From: Thalassospiraceae bacterium
GTDB taxonomy: Bacteria; Pseudomonadota; Alphaproteobacteria; Rhodospirillales; Magnetovibrionaceae
NCBI GenBank assembly: GCA_030638205.1
Contig: DAOWFB010000141.1
Location: 1 to 5,627, forward strand
DNA: 5,627 nucleotides
Direction of reading: 5' to 3'
The translations under genes were made by a program, and so were the position numbers. The notes under the pieces were generated by a model. The model did no database searches. It saw only the letters and a list, made by a program, of their open reading frames with translations, and had not been told where the DNA came from. Positions 1-4,815 of the stretch are shown one piece after another (position 1 is the first letter of the stretch; each line of letters starts with the position of its first letter).

Positions 1-65
1 ATTGAAACGGCAATCATTACCGCCAATACTTTTTTTAATGTCGAACCGCTTGATTGTCGTGCCAT
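1..65 (-). CDS. N-terminal start of a leftward gene, possible signal peptide or membrane anchor (partial)
   Basis: An open frame begins with ATG at 65 on the minus strand and stays open to the left edge (21 codons). It starts MARQSSGSTLKKVLAVMIAVS. This is a short polar segment with a basic KK pair followed by a hydrophobic run (VLAVMIAV), as in a signal peptide or a first membrane helix. The frame has a stop (TAG) about 36 bases upstream and no other ATG, GTG or TTG between, so the ATG at 65 is the only obvious start. A weak purine stretch (CAGAGAA) lies about 8-14 bases upstream of it. The gene would diverge from pdxH and share the 66-268 control region. Too little is visible to name a family, and the call could be a chance frame. 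Confidence 0.4.
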   Translation of the reverse strand, partial: MARQSSGSTLKKVLAVMIAVS

Positions 66-101
66 CGAATTATTCTCTGATTTAAGTCTCGTAAATGCCT
101 A

Positions 102-132
102 TTATTATAAGTGCTTGTTATTATAAGTGCTT
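102..132. repeat. 15-bp perfect tandem repeat, period 16
   Basis: TTATTATAAGTGCTT occurs at 102-116 and again at 118-132, separated by one base. Read on the minus strand each copy contains a perfect TATAAT (at 125-120 and 109-104), so the pair could be two overlapping -10 elements for the leftward gene. No convincing -35 hexamer lies 16-18 bases upstream of either. It could equally be a duplicated operator or a replication-slippage duplication. The repeat itself is certain; its role is not. Confidence 0.85.
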
Positions 133-208
133 CCCTCGCAGGTTACCTCTAAATCCTTACTAAAAATTAACGATAATATCCACAGTACCCGCAATCGTTT
201 GGTTTCAA

Positions 209-236
209 TTGGTTATGCGGATAAAACATGTATAAT
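209..236 (+). promoter_or_regulatory. sigma70-like promoter for pdxH-fieF
   Basis: TTGGTT at 209-214 and a perfect TATAAT at 231-236 are separated by 16 bases. Transcription would start near 243, leaving a leader of about 26 bases before the ATG at 269. A second TTGGTT lies at 199-204, ten bases (one helical turn) before the -35 element, so a regulator site could overlap it. Based on motif match only. Confidence 0.5.
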
Positions 237-258
237 CGACACAGTTTTATTAGAAAAT

Positions 259-263
259 GGAAG
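259..263 (+). promoter_or_regulatory. ribosome binding site deciding the pdxH start
   Basis: GGAAG ends five bases before the ATG at 269, a good Shine-Dalgarno spacing. The in-frame ATG at 257 has only AGAAA immediately before it and would be very close to the predicted transcription start. This favours 269 (MSHNQAK...) over 257 (MEACMSHN...). Confidence 0.5.
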
Positions 264-268
264 CATGC

Positions 269-862
269 ATGAGCCATAATCAGGCCAAACAAGACCCAAT
301 AAAGCTTTTCGAGGACTGGCTGTCAGATGCCGAAAAAAGCGAACCTAATGATCCCACGGCCATGACACTGGCAACGGTTAATGCCGATGGCATGCCTCAG
401 GCGCGCATGGTGTTGCTTAAAGGCGCGGATGAAAACGGTTTTGTTTTTTATACCAATTTAGGCTCGGCCAAGGCTGATGATTTATCACACAACCCGGTTG
501 CGGCATTGGTTTTTCATTGGAAAAGCCTTCGCAAGCAAGTTCGCATCAGTGGCCCGGTTGAGCCGGTTAGCGAAGCTGAGGCCGATGAATATTTCGCATC
601 AAGGGCCAGAGATTCACGCATTGGCGCATGGGCATCAAAACAATCGCAGCCATTGGAAGGGATGTTTGAACTAGAAGCCCGCGTTGCTAAATTTGCCGTC
701 AAATATGCGGTTGGTGATATCCCCCGGCCCGAGTTCTGGTCAGGCTTTCGGGTAAAGCCCAAAACAATTGAATTTTGGACAGACCGCAAGTTTCGCCTGC
801 ACGAACGCGAGGTCTTTAACAAAACCGATGATGGCTGGAATATCCAGCGCATTTATCCGTAA
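269..862 (+). CDS. pdxH: pyridoxamine/pyridoxine 5'-phosphate oxidase
   Basis: This is the FMN-dependent enzyme that oxidises pyridoxamine or pyridoxine 5'-phosphate to pyridoxal 5'-phosphate, the last step of de novo vitamin B6 synthesis and part of its salvage. It is a cytoplasmic homodimer. From the 269 start it has 197 residues, normal for the family. Visible signatures are [21 protein letters not shown] (about 32-52, in the FMN-binding barrel), [16 protein letters not shown] (111-126), the C-terminal dimerisation-domain motif FWSGFRV (156-162), and EFW...RLH at 168-178. R176 and H178 of RLH correspond to the substrate-contacting Arg and His of E. coli PdxH. The protein ends in the family-typical W-x-I-x-R-x-x-P. 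An ATG at 257 would add four residues (MEAC) but has a poorer ribosome site. A good promoter lies just upstream and the cation-efflux gene follows 22 bp downstream, so the two are probably co-transcribed. Nothing looks damaged. Confidence 0.95.
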   Translation: MSHNQAKQDPIKLFEDWLSDAEKSEPNDPTAMTLATVNADGMPQARMVLLKGADENGFVFYTNLGSAKADDLSHNPVAALVFHWKSLRKQVRISGPVEPVSEAEADEYFASRARDSRIGAWASKQSQPLEGMFELEARVAKFAVKYAVGDIPRPEFWSGFRVKPKTIEFWTDRKFRLHEREVFNKTDDGWNIQRIYP

Positions 863-884
863 GTATCCGCAAAAAGATAAATAA

Positions 885-1820
885 ATGCACACTCACAATG
901 ATTACAAAAACGATACCGAACTTAGCCGCGAAAGCTCGGCCCGGCTTATGCGTATTGCTACTTATGTGGCGGTTGGGGTTGCGGGTACGCTGGTATCATT
1001 AAAATTCTTTGCATGGCTTTCAACAGATTCAGTAAGCCTGCTTTCAACCATGATCGACTCATTGCTTGACGTTGCCGCATCAACCGTAAATTTGTTTGCA
1101 ATTCGTCATGCCTTGCAGCCGGCAGATGAAGAACACCGTTTTGGCCATGGCAAGGCCGAAGCATTGGCGGGCTTAGCTCAGGCTGCGTTTATTTCCGGTT
1201 CGGCGGTGTTTCTTGTGCTGGAAGCGATTGACCGGATATTCCACCCCCGGGTTATTGACAGTTTTTCATTGGGTTACACGGTGATGGTCATATCCATTGT
1301 TGCGACGATGATGCTGGTTGCCTTTCAGCGCTACGTTGCCAAAAAAACCGGGTCGCTAGCCATTGCCGCAGACTCGGCGCATTATAAAATGGATGTGTTG
1401 GTAAACATCAGCGTAATTGTGTCATTGTTTTTAGTAAGCGAATGGGGCTGGGGTATTGCCGACCCATTGTTCGCCGTTGGTATCGCATTTTACATTCTTT
1501 ATGGTGCTTATGAAATTGGCAGAGAAGCCTATAACGTGCTGATGGATCGCGAGCTTCCCGAAGAAGACCGCGAACGTATTCGTGAAATTGCCGTTTCGCA
1601 TAAAGATGTTATTGATATACATGACCTGCGCACCCGCTCATCGGGCAGCAATATGTTTATCCAGCTTCACCTTGAAATGGATCCTGAAATCACGCTTGTT
1701 CGTGCCCATGATATTGCCGAAGAGGTAATGCACATGATCGAAAAGGAATTTCCGCGCGCAGAGGTTCTTACCCATCAAGACCCCCACGGGATAGATGAGC
1801 GGGTTGCGTTTGATAATTAA
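885..1820 (+). CDS. fieF: cation diffusion facilitator (FieF/YiiP-type zinc/iron efflux pump)
   Basis: This is an inner-membrane proton-coupled exporter of divalent metals (Zn, Fe, possibly Cd or Mn) of the CDF family, 311 residues, working as a dimer. Six transmembrane helices can be placed at about 23-45, 50-72, 92-115, 125-147, 157-184 and 189-209, followed by the cytoplasmic ferredoxin-like domain. Every ligand of the E. coli YiiP structure is present with a constant offset. Transport site A is D58, D62, H166 and D170. Site B, in the loop after TM2, is D81, H84 and H88 (DEEHRFGHGKAE). The cytoplasmic binuclear site is H246, H262, H275, H297 and D299. The DD-HD arrangement in site A fits the Zn/Cd/Fe group rather than Mn-type CDFs, but the exact substrate cannot be fixed from sequence. 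The ribosome site (AAAAAGATAAATAA) is weak, consistent with translation coupled to pdxH. The stop codon lies 18 bp from the stop of the convergent small gene; no T-tailed terminator is visible between them. Confidence 0.95.
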   Translation: MHTHNDYKNDTELSRESSARLMRIATYVAVGVAGTLVSLKFFAWLSTDSVSLLSTMIDSLLDVAASTVNLFAIRHALQPADEEHRFGHGKAEALAGLAQAAFISGSAVFLVLEAIDRIFHPRVIDSFSLGYTVMVISIVATMMLVAFQRYVAKKTGSLAIAADSAHYKMDVLVNISVIVSLFLVSEWGWGIADPLFAVGIAFYILYGAYEIGREAYNVLMDRELPEEDRERIREIAVSHKDVIDIHDLRTRSSGSNMFIQLHLEMDPEITLVRAHDIAEEVMHMIEKEFPRAEVLTHQDPHGIDERVAFDN

Positions 1821-1838
1821 TGCCTAACGTGTGCGCAC

Positions 1839-2075
1839 TTAAAAACCTATGAGTTCAGCGTGAACACCTTCGTTGGTTACCGTTTTCAATAGCTCTAGAG
1901 AGTTTATGACATCTGGATCATATCCAACAAACATTAGGTGCGGCTTATTGTCATTAATAACCGCAGTCATTATGCCGTTTTTTGCCAAAACTACAGCACG
2001 GATTTTTTCACGTTGGGGTGCTTCGAGGGTTTCGTCGATGTGTATTTCCACATCGGCCATTTGAATGTCTTTCAT
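1839..2075 (-). CDS. small cysteine-free HMA-like (ferredoxin-fold) protein
   Basis: A 78-residue protein, MKDIQMADVEIHIDETLEAP onward, ending AELIGF. The pattern reads as beta (ADVEIHID), alpha (QREKIRAVVLAK), beta (IMTAVIND), beta (HLMFVGYD), alpha (VINSLELLKTVTNE), beta (VHAELIGF). That is the ferredoxin-like order of heavy-metal-associated domains. The segment KPHLMFVGYDPD is typical of a small conserved proteobacterial family annotated as HMA-type or heavy-metal-transport proteins. It has no cysteine at all, so the usual CxxC metal site is absent and metal binding should not be assumed. The start at 2075 is strongly supported by AGGAGG five bases upstream. The frame extends to an ATG at 2159, but that extra N-terminus runs through the leader hairpin and looks non-coding. 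The gene is convergent with the metal efflux pump, suggestive but not proof of a shared role. Confidence 0.8.
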   Translation of the reverse strand: MKDIQMADVEIHIDETLEAPQREKIRAVVLAKNGIMTAVINDNKPHLMFVGYDPDVINSLELLKTVTNEGVHAELIGF

Positions 2076-2080
2076 GATGG

Positions 2081-2086
2081 CCTCCT
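2081..2086 (-). promoter_or_regulatory. perfect ribosome binding site of the small HMA-like gene
   Basis: AGGAGG at 2086-2081 on the minus strand, five bases before the ATG at 2075-2073. It is the best-placed Shine-Dalgarno in the window and settles the short 78-residue form. It can also pair with UCUCCU at 2102-2097 (see the stem-loop entry). Confidence 0.8.
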
Positions 2087-2097
2087 GATAGCTACGA

Positions 2098-2116
2098 GGA
2101 GACAGGGAGTGTCTCC
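2098..2116 (-). other. leader stem-loop of the small HMA-like gene
   Basis: In the minus-strand transcript GGAGACA (2116-2110) and TGTCTCC (2104-2098) form a perfect 7-bp stem with a 5-base loop. It lies 12 bases upstream of the AGGAGG ribosome site and is not followed by a T-run, so it is not a terminator. A competing pairing, UCUCCU (2102-2097) with AGGAGG (2086-2081), would open this stem and hide the ribosome site. Only one of the two can form at a time. The base pairing is visible; a regulatory function is inference. Confidence 0.45.
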
Positions 2117-2130
2117 CCTTGGACTCGCAG

Positions 2131-2136
2131 ATTATA
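2131..2136 (-). promoter_or_regulatory. possible -10 element for the small HMA-like gene
   Basis: The minus strand carries a perfect TATAAT at 2136-2131. Transcription would begin near 2124, giving a leader of roughly 50 bases that starts just before the stem-loop. The -35 region (near TGATTA/ATGATT) is poor, so this is a partial match. Confidence 0.35.
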
Positions 2137-2222
2137 TCATAAATAGGCAGCATAATCATCCCCGTAAATTATTGTAGGTTATAGGCCTTTGTTGTCGGCC
2201 CAGCGCAGGTTAACATTATCCC

Positions 2223-3761
2223 ATGATTTCTCAGGATCAGTCAGAAACCATTTCGTTCCTTGCCACACCTGCGGCTTTTGCTGACGGAACTAAAGCTGTT
2301 GGCCGCAAGGAAACCCATATATCAGAAATTTTTATCGGTGAAACCCACGTTTTTAAATTAAAACGCGCGGTGAAATTTCCTTATCTAGATTTCTCCACCC
2401 CCGATTTACGCAAGTCTTATTGTGAGGCCGAGGTGGCGGTAAACAGGCGCACCGCACCTAGTATTTATATTGGGGTTAAACCAATTGCCCGCAAGCCCGG
2501 CGGTGGGCTGGAGGTCGGTGGCAGTGGCGAGGCCATCGACTGGGTGGTCGAGATGAAGCGTTTTAATGAGGCCAATCTTTTTAGCGAGATGGCCAAAAAT
2601 AAAAAAATAGACCGTTTTTTGATGGAGCGTCTGGCAGATAACATAGCAACATTTCACGCGGCCACTGAAGCCAGAACCGATGGCGGCGGGCGGGCTGGCA
2701 TCGCACTTATAATCGAAGGCAACGCCAAGGCATTTAACGAAAATGACGGCGACGTTTTAGATAAAAACAAAATAGATGAATGCATCAAGAAATCCCTAGT
2801 GGAGCTTGATGAAATATCATCGTTGCTTGAACGCAGACGAGAAGGCGGCTGTGTAAGGTTTTGCCATGGCGATATGCACCTTGGAAATATTGTTTTGCTA
2901 GATGGCGAGCCAACCTTATTTGATGCAATCGAATTTAACGACAATATAAATATTACCGATGTTTTGTACGACCTTGCGTTTTTATTGATGGATTTGGAAC
3001 ACATCGGCAGGGCCGATTTGGCCAACGTAGCAATGAACCGCTACATGGATATAACTGGCTCAGCCTGGGGGCTAGTCGCGTTTCCGCTTTTTCTTTCATT
3101 ACGTGCGGCTATTCGTTCCCACGTTGCAGCAACGCTTTCAGGCATCTCAACCGACAAATCCGTAGTCCCGCAATTAAAAAAAGATGCCTGCGGTTTTTTA
3201 CAAATGGCGCTTGATTATCTTGCCCCACCACCTGCCAAATTAATAGCCGTTGGCGGTCTGTCTGGCAGCGGAAAATCTCGCGCCGCCAGAACATTGGCCC
3301 CATTAATTGGCGCCCGGCCCGGAGCGCGGGTTCTTAGAAGCGACGTAATAAGAAAACGCATTGCTGGTGTTCATCCGTTAGACCGCCTTGATGAAAGCGG
3401 CTACAGCAAGGAAATGACCGAGCAAACTTATCAAGCCATATATGACGAAGCCCATGCAGTTTTATTAAGTGGACATTCGGTAATTGCAGATTGTGTGTTT
3501 GCAAAGCCCGAACAACGCCAAGCCATAGCAGATGTGGCCAAAGATGCGGGTGTGCCGTTTATTGGGCTTTGGCTCGATACCGGCCCTGATGTTCTGGAAG
3601 CCCGCGTTACCAAACGGGTCGATAATGCATCCGATGCCGATGCCCGCATAGTCAGGCAGCAGCTTGAATACGACCTTGGTGAAATGGAGTGGAAACGCAT
3701 TAATAGCTCGGGCACACGCGAGGAAACCGATGCTTTTTGTGTTGAGGCGGTGGGGCCTTGA
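2223..3761 (+). CDS. two-domain kinase: aminoglycoside-phosphotransferase-like fold plus P-loop kinase
   Basis: A 512-residue cytoplasmic protein with two fused ATP-using domains (COG2187-like then COG0645-like), a known bacterial architecture with no established substrate. Residues 1 to about 330 resemble a protein-kinase-like phosphotransferase. THVFKLK (41-47) supplies the likely ATP-binding lysine. H215-G-D217 with N222 forms the Brenner catalytic motif HGDxHxxN, and D234 in FDAIEF is the likely metal-binding aspartate. Residues about 338-512 are a P-loop kinase: Walker A GLSGSGKS (345-352, with K351 and S352), then RSDVIRKR (372-379), and D423 after a hydrophobic strand in HSVIADC as the second acidic site. 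Both active sites look intact, so loss of function is unlikely. Despite the fold this is not evidence of antibiotic resistance. Its ribosome site is weak (GCAGG, 13 bases from the ATG), but family alignment from residue 10 onward supports this start. It diverges from the small HMA-like gene and precedes the reductase by 78 bp. Confidence 0.88.
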   Translation: MISQDQSETISFLATPAAFADGTKAVGRKETHISEIFIGETHVFKLKRAVKFPYLDFSTPDLRKSYCEAEVAVNRRTAPSIYIGVKPIARKPGGGLEVGGSGEAIDWVVEMKRFNEANLFSEMAKNKKIDRFLMERLADNIATFHAATEARTDGGGRAGIALIIEGNAKAFNENDGDVLDKNKIDECIKKSLVELDEISSLLERRREGGCVRFCHGDMHLGNIVLLDGEPTLFDAIEFNDNINITDVLYDLAFLLMDLEHIGRADLANVAMNRYMDITGSAWGLVAFPLFLSLRAAIRSHVAATLSGISTDKSVVPQLKKDACGFLQMALDYLAPPPAKLIAVGGLSGSGKSRAARTLAPLIGARPGARVLRSDVIRKRIAGVHPLDRLDESGYSKEMTEQTYQAIYDEAHAVLLSGHSVIADCVFAKPEQRQAIADVAKDAGVPFIGLWLDTGPDVLEARVTKRVDNASDADARIVRQQLEYDLGEMEWKRINSSGTREETDAFCVEAVGP

Positions 3762-3839
3762 GGTGATGGGCTATTAAATAATTGTTCCAAAATAATTGGT
3801 ATTGGTAAGAGGTGCGGTTTTGCCCTAACTTCTTAAATT

Positions 3840-4580
3840 ATGGAAACAGATAAAAAAACGGTAATCATCACGGGTGCATCGCGCGGCATCGGCCACGCCA
3901 CGGCCATGCTTTTTATGGAGCGGGGCTGGAACATAATAACCTGCTCACGCGAAGGTGTGCCCGATGAATGCGGGCGTGACCCAAATTGGACAACACACAT
4001 ACCAACCGATCTTTCCGATCCAGAAAGTCTTAATAATTTTATTTCTCAAGCAAGTGATGCGCTGGATGGTGCGCCGTTGCATGGTCTGGTAAACAACGCC
4101 GGACTTTCGCCCAAAACCCCATACAAGGAACGTTTGGGCTGCCTTAATGGCGACATCGATGCATGGCACGAGGTATTTGAAATAAATTTCTTTGCAGCCC
4201 TTAGGCTTTCGCGCGGGTTCGCCAGCGCACTGCACAAGGGCAAAGGGTCAATAGTCAACATAACATCCATTGCCGGACACTCAATCCATCCCTTTGCAGG
4301 GTCGGCTTATTCAATTTCCAAAGCAGCCCTTAGCGCCCTTACCCGTGAAATGGCAAACGAATTTGCCGCCCTTGAGGTTCGGGTAAACGCGGTTGCCCCG
4401 GGAGAAATAGAAACCTCCATGATACAGCCTGAATACGAGGCGCTTATTCCGCGTATTCCGCTGGAACGAATGGGCAGCCCACGCGATGTTGCGACCACGG
4501 TTTATTATCTTTGCTCGGATGATTCAAATTATGTGACCGGAACCGAAATATGGGTTACCGGCGGTCAGCACCTTTTTTAG
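3840..4580 (+). CDS. short-chain dehydrogenase/reductase (FabG-like SDR)
   Basis: A 246-residue classical SDR, an NAD(P)-dependent oxidoreductase of the cytoplasm. The Rossmann-fold cofactor motif TGASRGIG is at 11-18, D57 follows strand 3 (TDLSD), and NNAG is at 85-88. The catalytic set is N116, S143 (ITSIAG), Y157 and K161 (YSISK), with PGEIET at 187-192. R37 after strand 2 (CSREG) suggests a preference for NADP(H). Length and motifs are complete, so it should be active. The substrate cannot be told from sequence: 3-oxoacyl-ACP reductase-like, sugar or other alcohol substrates are all possible. The start is fixed by the Rossmann fold beginning at residue 7, although no Shine-Dalgarno lies at normal spacing. 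The nearest, AAGAGGTG, is almost 30 bases upstream. It may be co-transcribed with the upstream kinase gene. A terminator-like hairpin lies about 60 bp after its stop. Confidence 0.92.
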   Translation: METDKKTVIITGASRGIGHATAMLFMERGWNIITCSREGVPDECGRDPNWTTHIPTDLSDPESLNNFISQASDALDGAPLHGLVNNAGLSPKTPYKERLGCLNGDIDAWHEVFEINFFAALRLSRGFASALHKGKGSIVNITSIAGHSIHPFAGSAYSISKAALSALTREMANEFAALEVRVNAVAPGEIETSMIQPEYEALIPRIPLERMGSPRDVATTVYYLCSDDSNYVTGTEIWVTGGQHLF

Positions 4581-4640
4581 GTCAACCTCCCTTGATTCTG
4601 GCCTAATCCACAGGCAGGGGCACTTTATCCACATATATGG

Positions 4641-4669
4641 GGCCAAGTTGTTCACATTTGGGCTTTTTT
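4641..4669 (+). terminator. possible Rho-independent terminator after the SDR gene
   Basis: GCCAAG (4642-4647) can pair with TTTGGGC (4657-4663) in a 6-bp stem with one bulged G and one G-U pair and a 9-base loop, followed directly by T6 at 4664-4669. It sits about 60 bp after the SDR stop. The stem is short and imperfect. Its loop is exactly the DnaA-like box TTGTTCACA. Confidence 0.4.
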
Positions 4670-4673
4670 ATAC

Positions 4674-4691
4674 GCCAAAAATGCCAAAAAT
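4674..4691. repeat. 9-bp AT-rich tandem repeat
   Basis: GCCAAAAAT occurs twice back to back (4674-4682 and 4683-4691). It lies beside the DnaA-like boxes, in the most AT-rich part of the gap. Such repeats are seen in DNA-unwinding elements, but two copies could be chance. Confidence 0.6.
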
Positions 4692-4718
4692 ACACAATAT
4701 ATGGTGCCTTGAGCCTAT

Positions 4719-4747
4719 TTACCACTAATATGTAGGAGGTGTATTAT
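4719..4747 (+). promoter_or_regulatory. candidate promoter for the coiled-coil gene
   Basis: TTACCA (4719-4724, 4/6 to TTGACA), a 17-base spacer, then TATTAT (4742-4747, 5/6 to TATAAT). Transcription would start near 4754, giving a leader of about 60 bases. It lies downstream of the putative terminator and the DnaA-like boxes, so the gene can be expressed on its own. Moderate match. Confidence 0.35.
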
Positions 4748-4815
4748 CTTCAGCCTAGCGGTCAACTAAAGCAACATCAGGAGCAATTTCTTCTTGAAGG
4801 GGAGATTGAAAAGGC

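Larger units (their letters stand above)
4604..4696 (+). promoter_or_regulatory. cluster of DnaA-box-like 9-mers (origin-like or DnaA-regulated region)
   Basis: Measured against TTATNCACA, the strand carries TAATCCACA at 4604-4612 (8/9), the perfect TTATCCACA at 4625-4633 (identical to E. coli oriC boxes R1 and R4), TTGTTCACA at 4648-4656 (8/9) and a weaker AAATACACA at 4688-4696 (7/9). All face the same way. The first three start 21 and 23 bases apart, about two helical turns, and the fourth 40 bases later. An AT-rich 9-bp tandem repeat lies between boxes three and four. This could be a DnaA-bound promoter region for the downstream gene or part of a replication origin. Motif matches only. 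Confidence 0.5.

Noticed and set aside
176..184. ATATCCACA, an 8/9 DnaA-box match upstream of pdxH
   Set aside because: It stands alone, and about four such near matches are expected by chance in a window this size, so it was not called a DnaA site.
514..852. 112-residue minus-strand open frame inside pdxH
   Set aside because: It lies antisense to well-conserved PdxH coding sequence and has no protein-like features of its own.
1831..1838. GTGCGCAC palindrome between the convergent stops of fieF and the small gene
   Set aside because: It has no loop and no T-run on either strand, so it is not a plausible terminator; an 8-bp palindrome is common by chance.
2076..2159. N-terminal extension of the small HMA-like protein to an ATG at 2159
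   Set aside because: The perfect AGGAGG five bases before 2075, the hairpin inside the extension and the putative -10 at 2136-2131 all indicate that this stretch is leader, not coding.
1938..2177. 79-residue plus-strand open frame
   Set aside because: It overlaps the small minus-strand gene antisense, has no ribosome site and resembles no protein I know.
2223..3761. Aminoglycoside resistance gene
   Set aside because: The fold and HGDxHxxN motif are shared by many small-molecule kinases. The fusion to a P-loop kinase and absence of any mobile or resistance context argue against a resistance role.
3778..3803. Repeated ATAATTG and short CCAA/TTGG inverted repeat between the kinase and SDR genes
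   Set aside because: It is AT-rich low-complexity sequence with a four-base stem and no T-tail; nothing distinguishes it from chance.
4601..4615. GCCT/AGGC hairpin just after the SDR gene
   Set aside because: The stem is only four base pairs with a seven-base loop and no T-run, too weak for a terminator.
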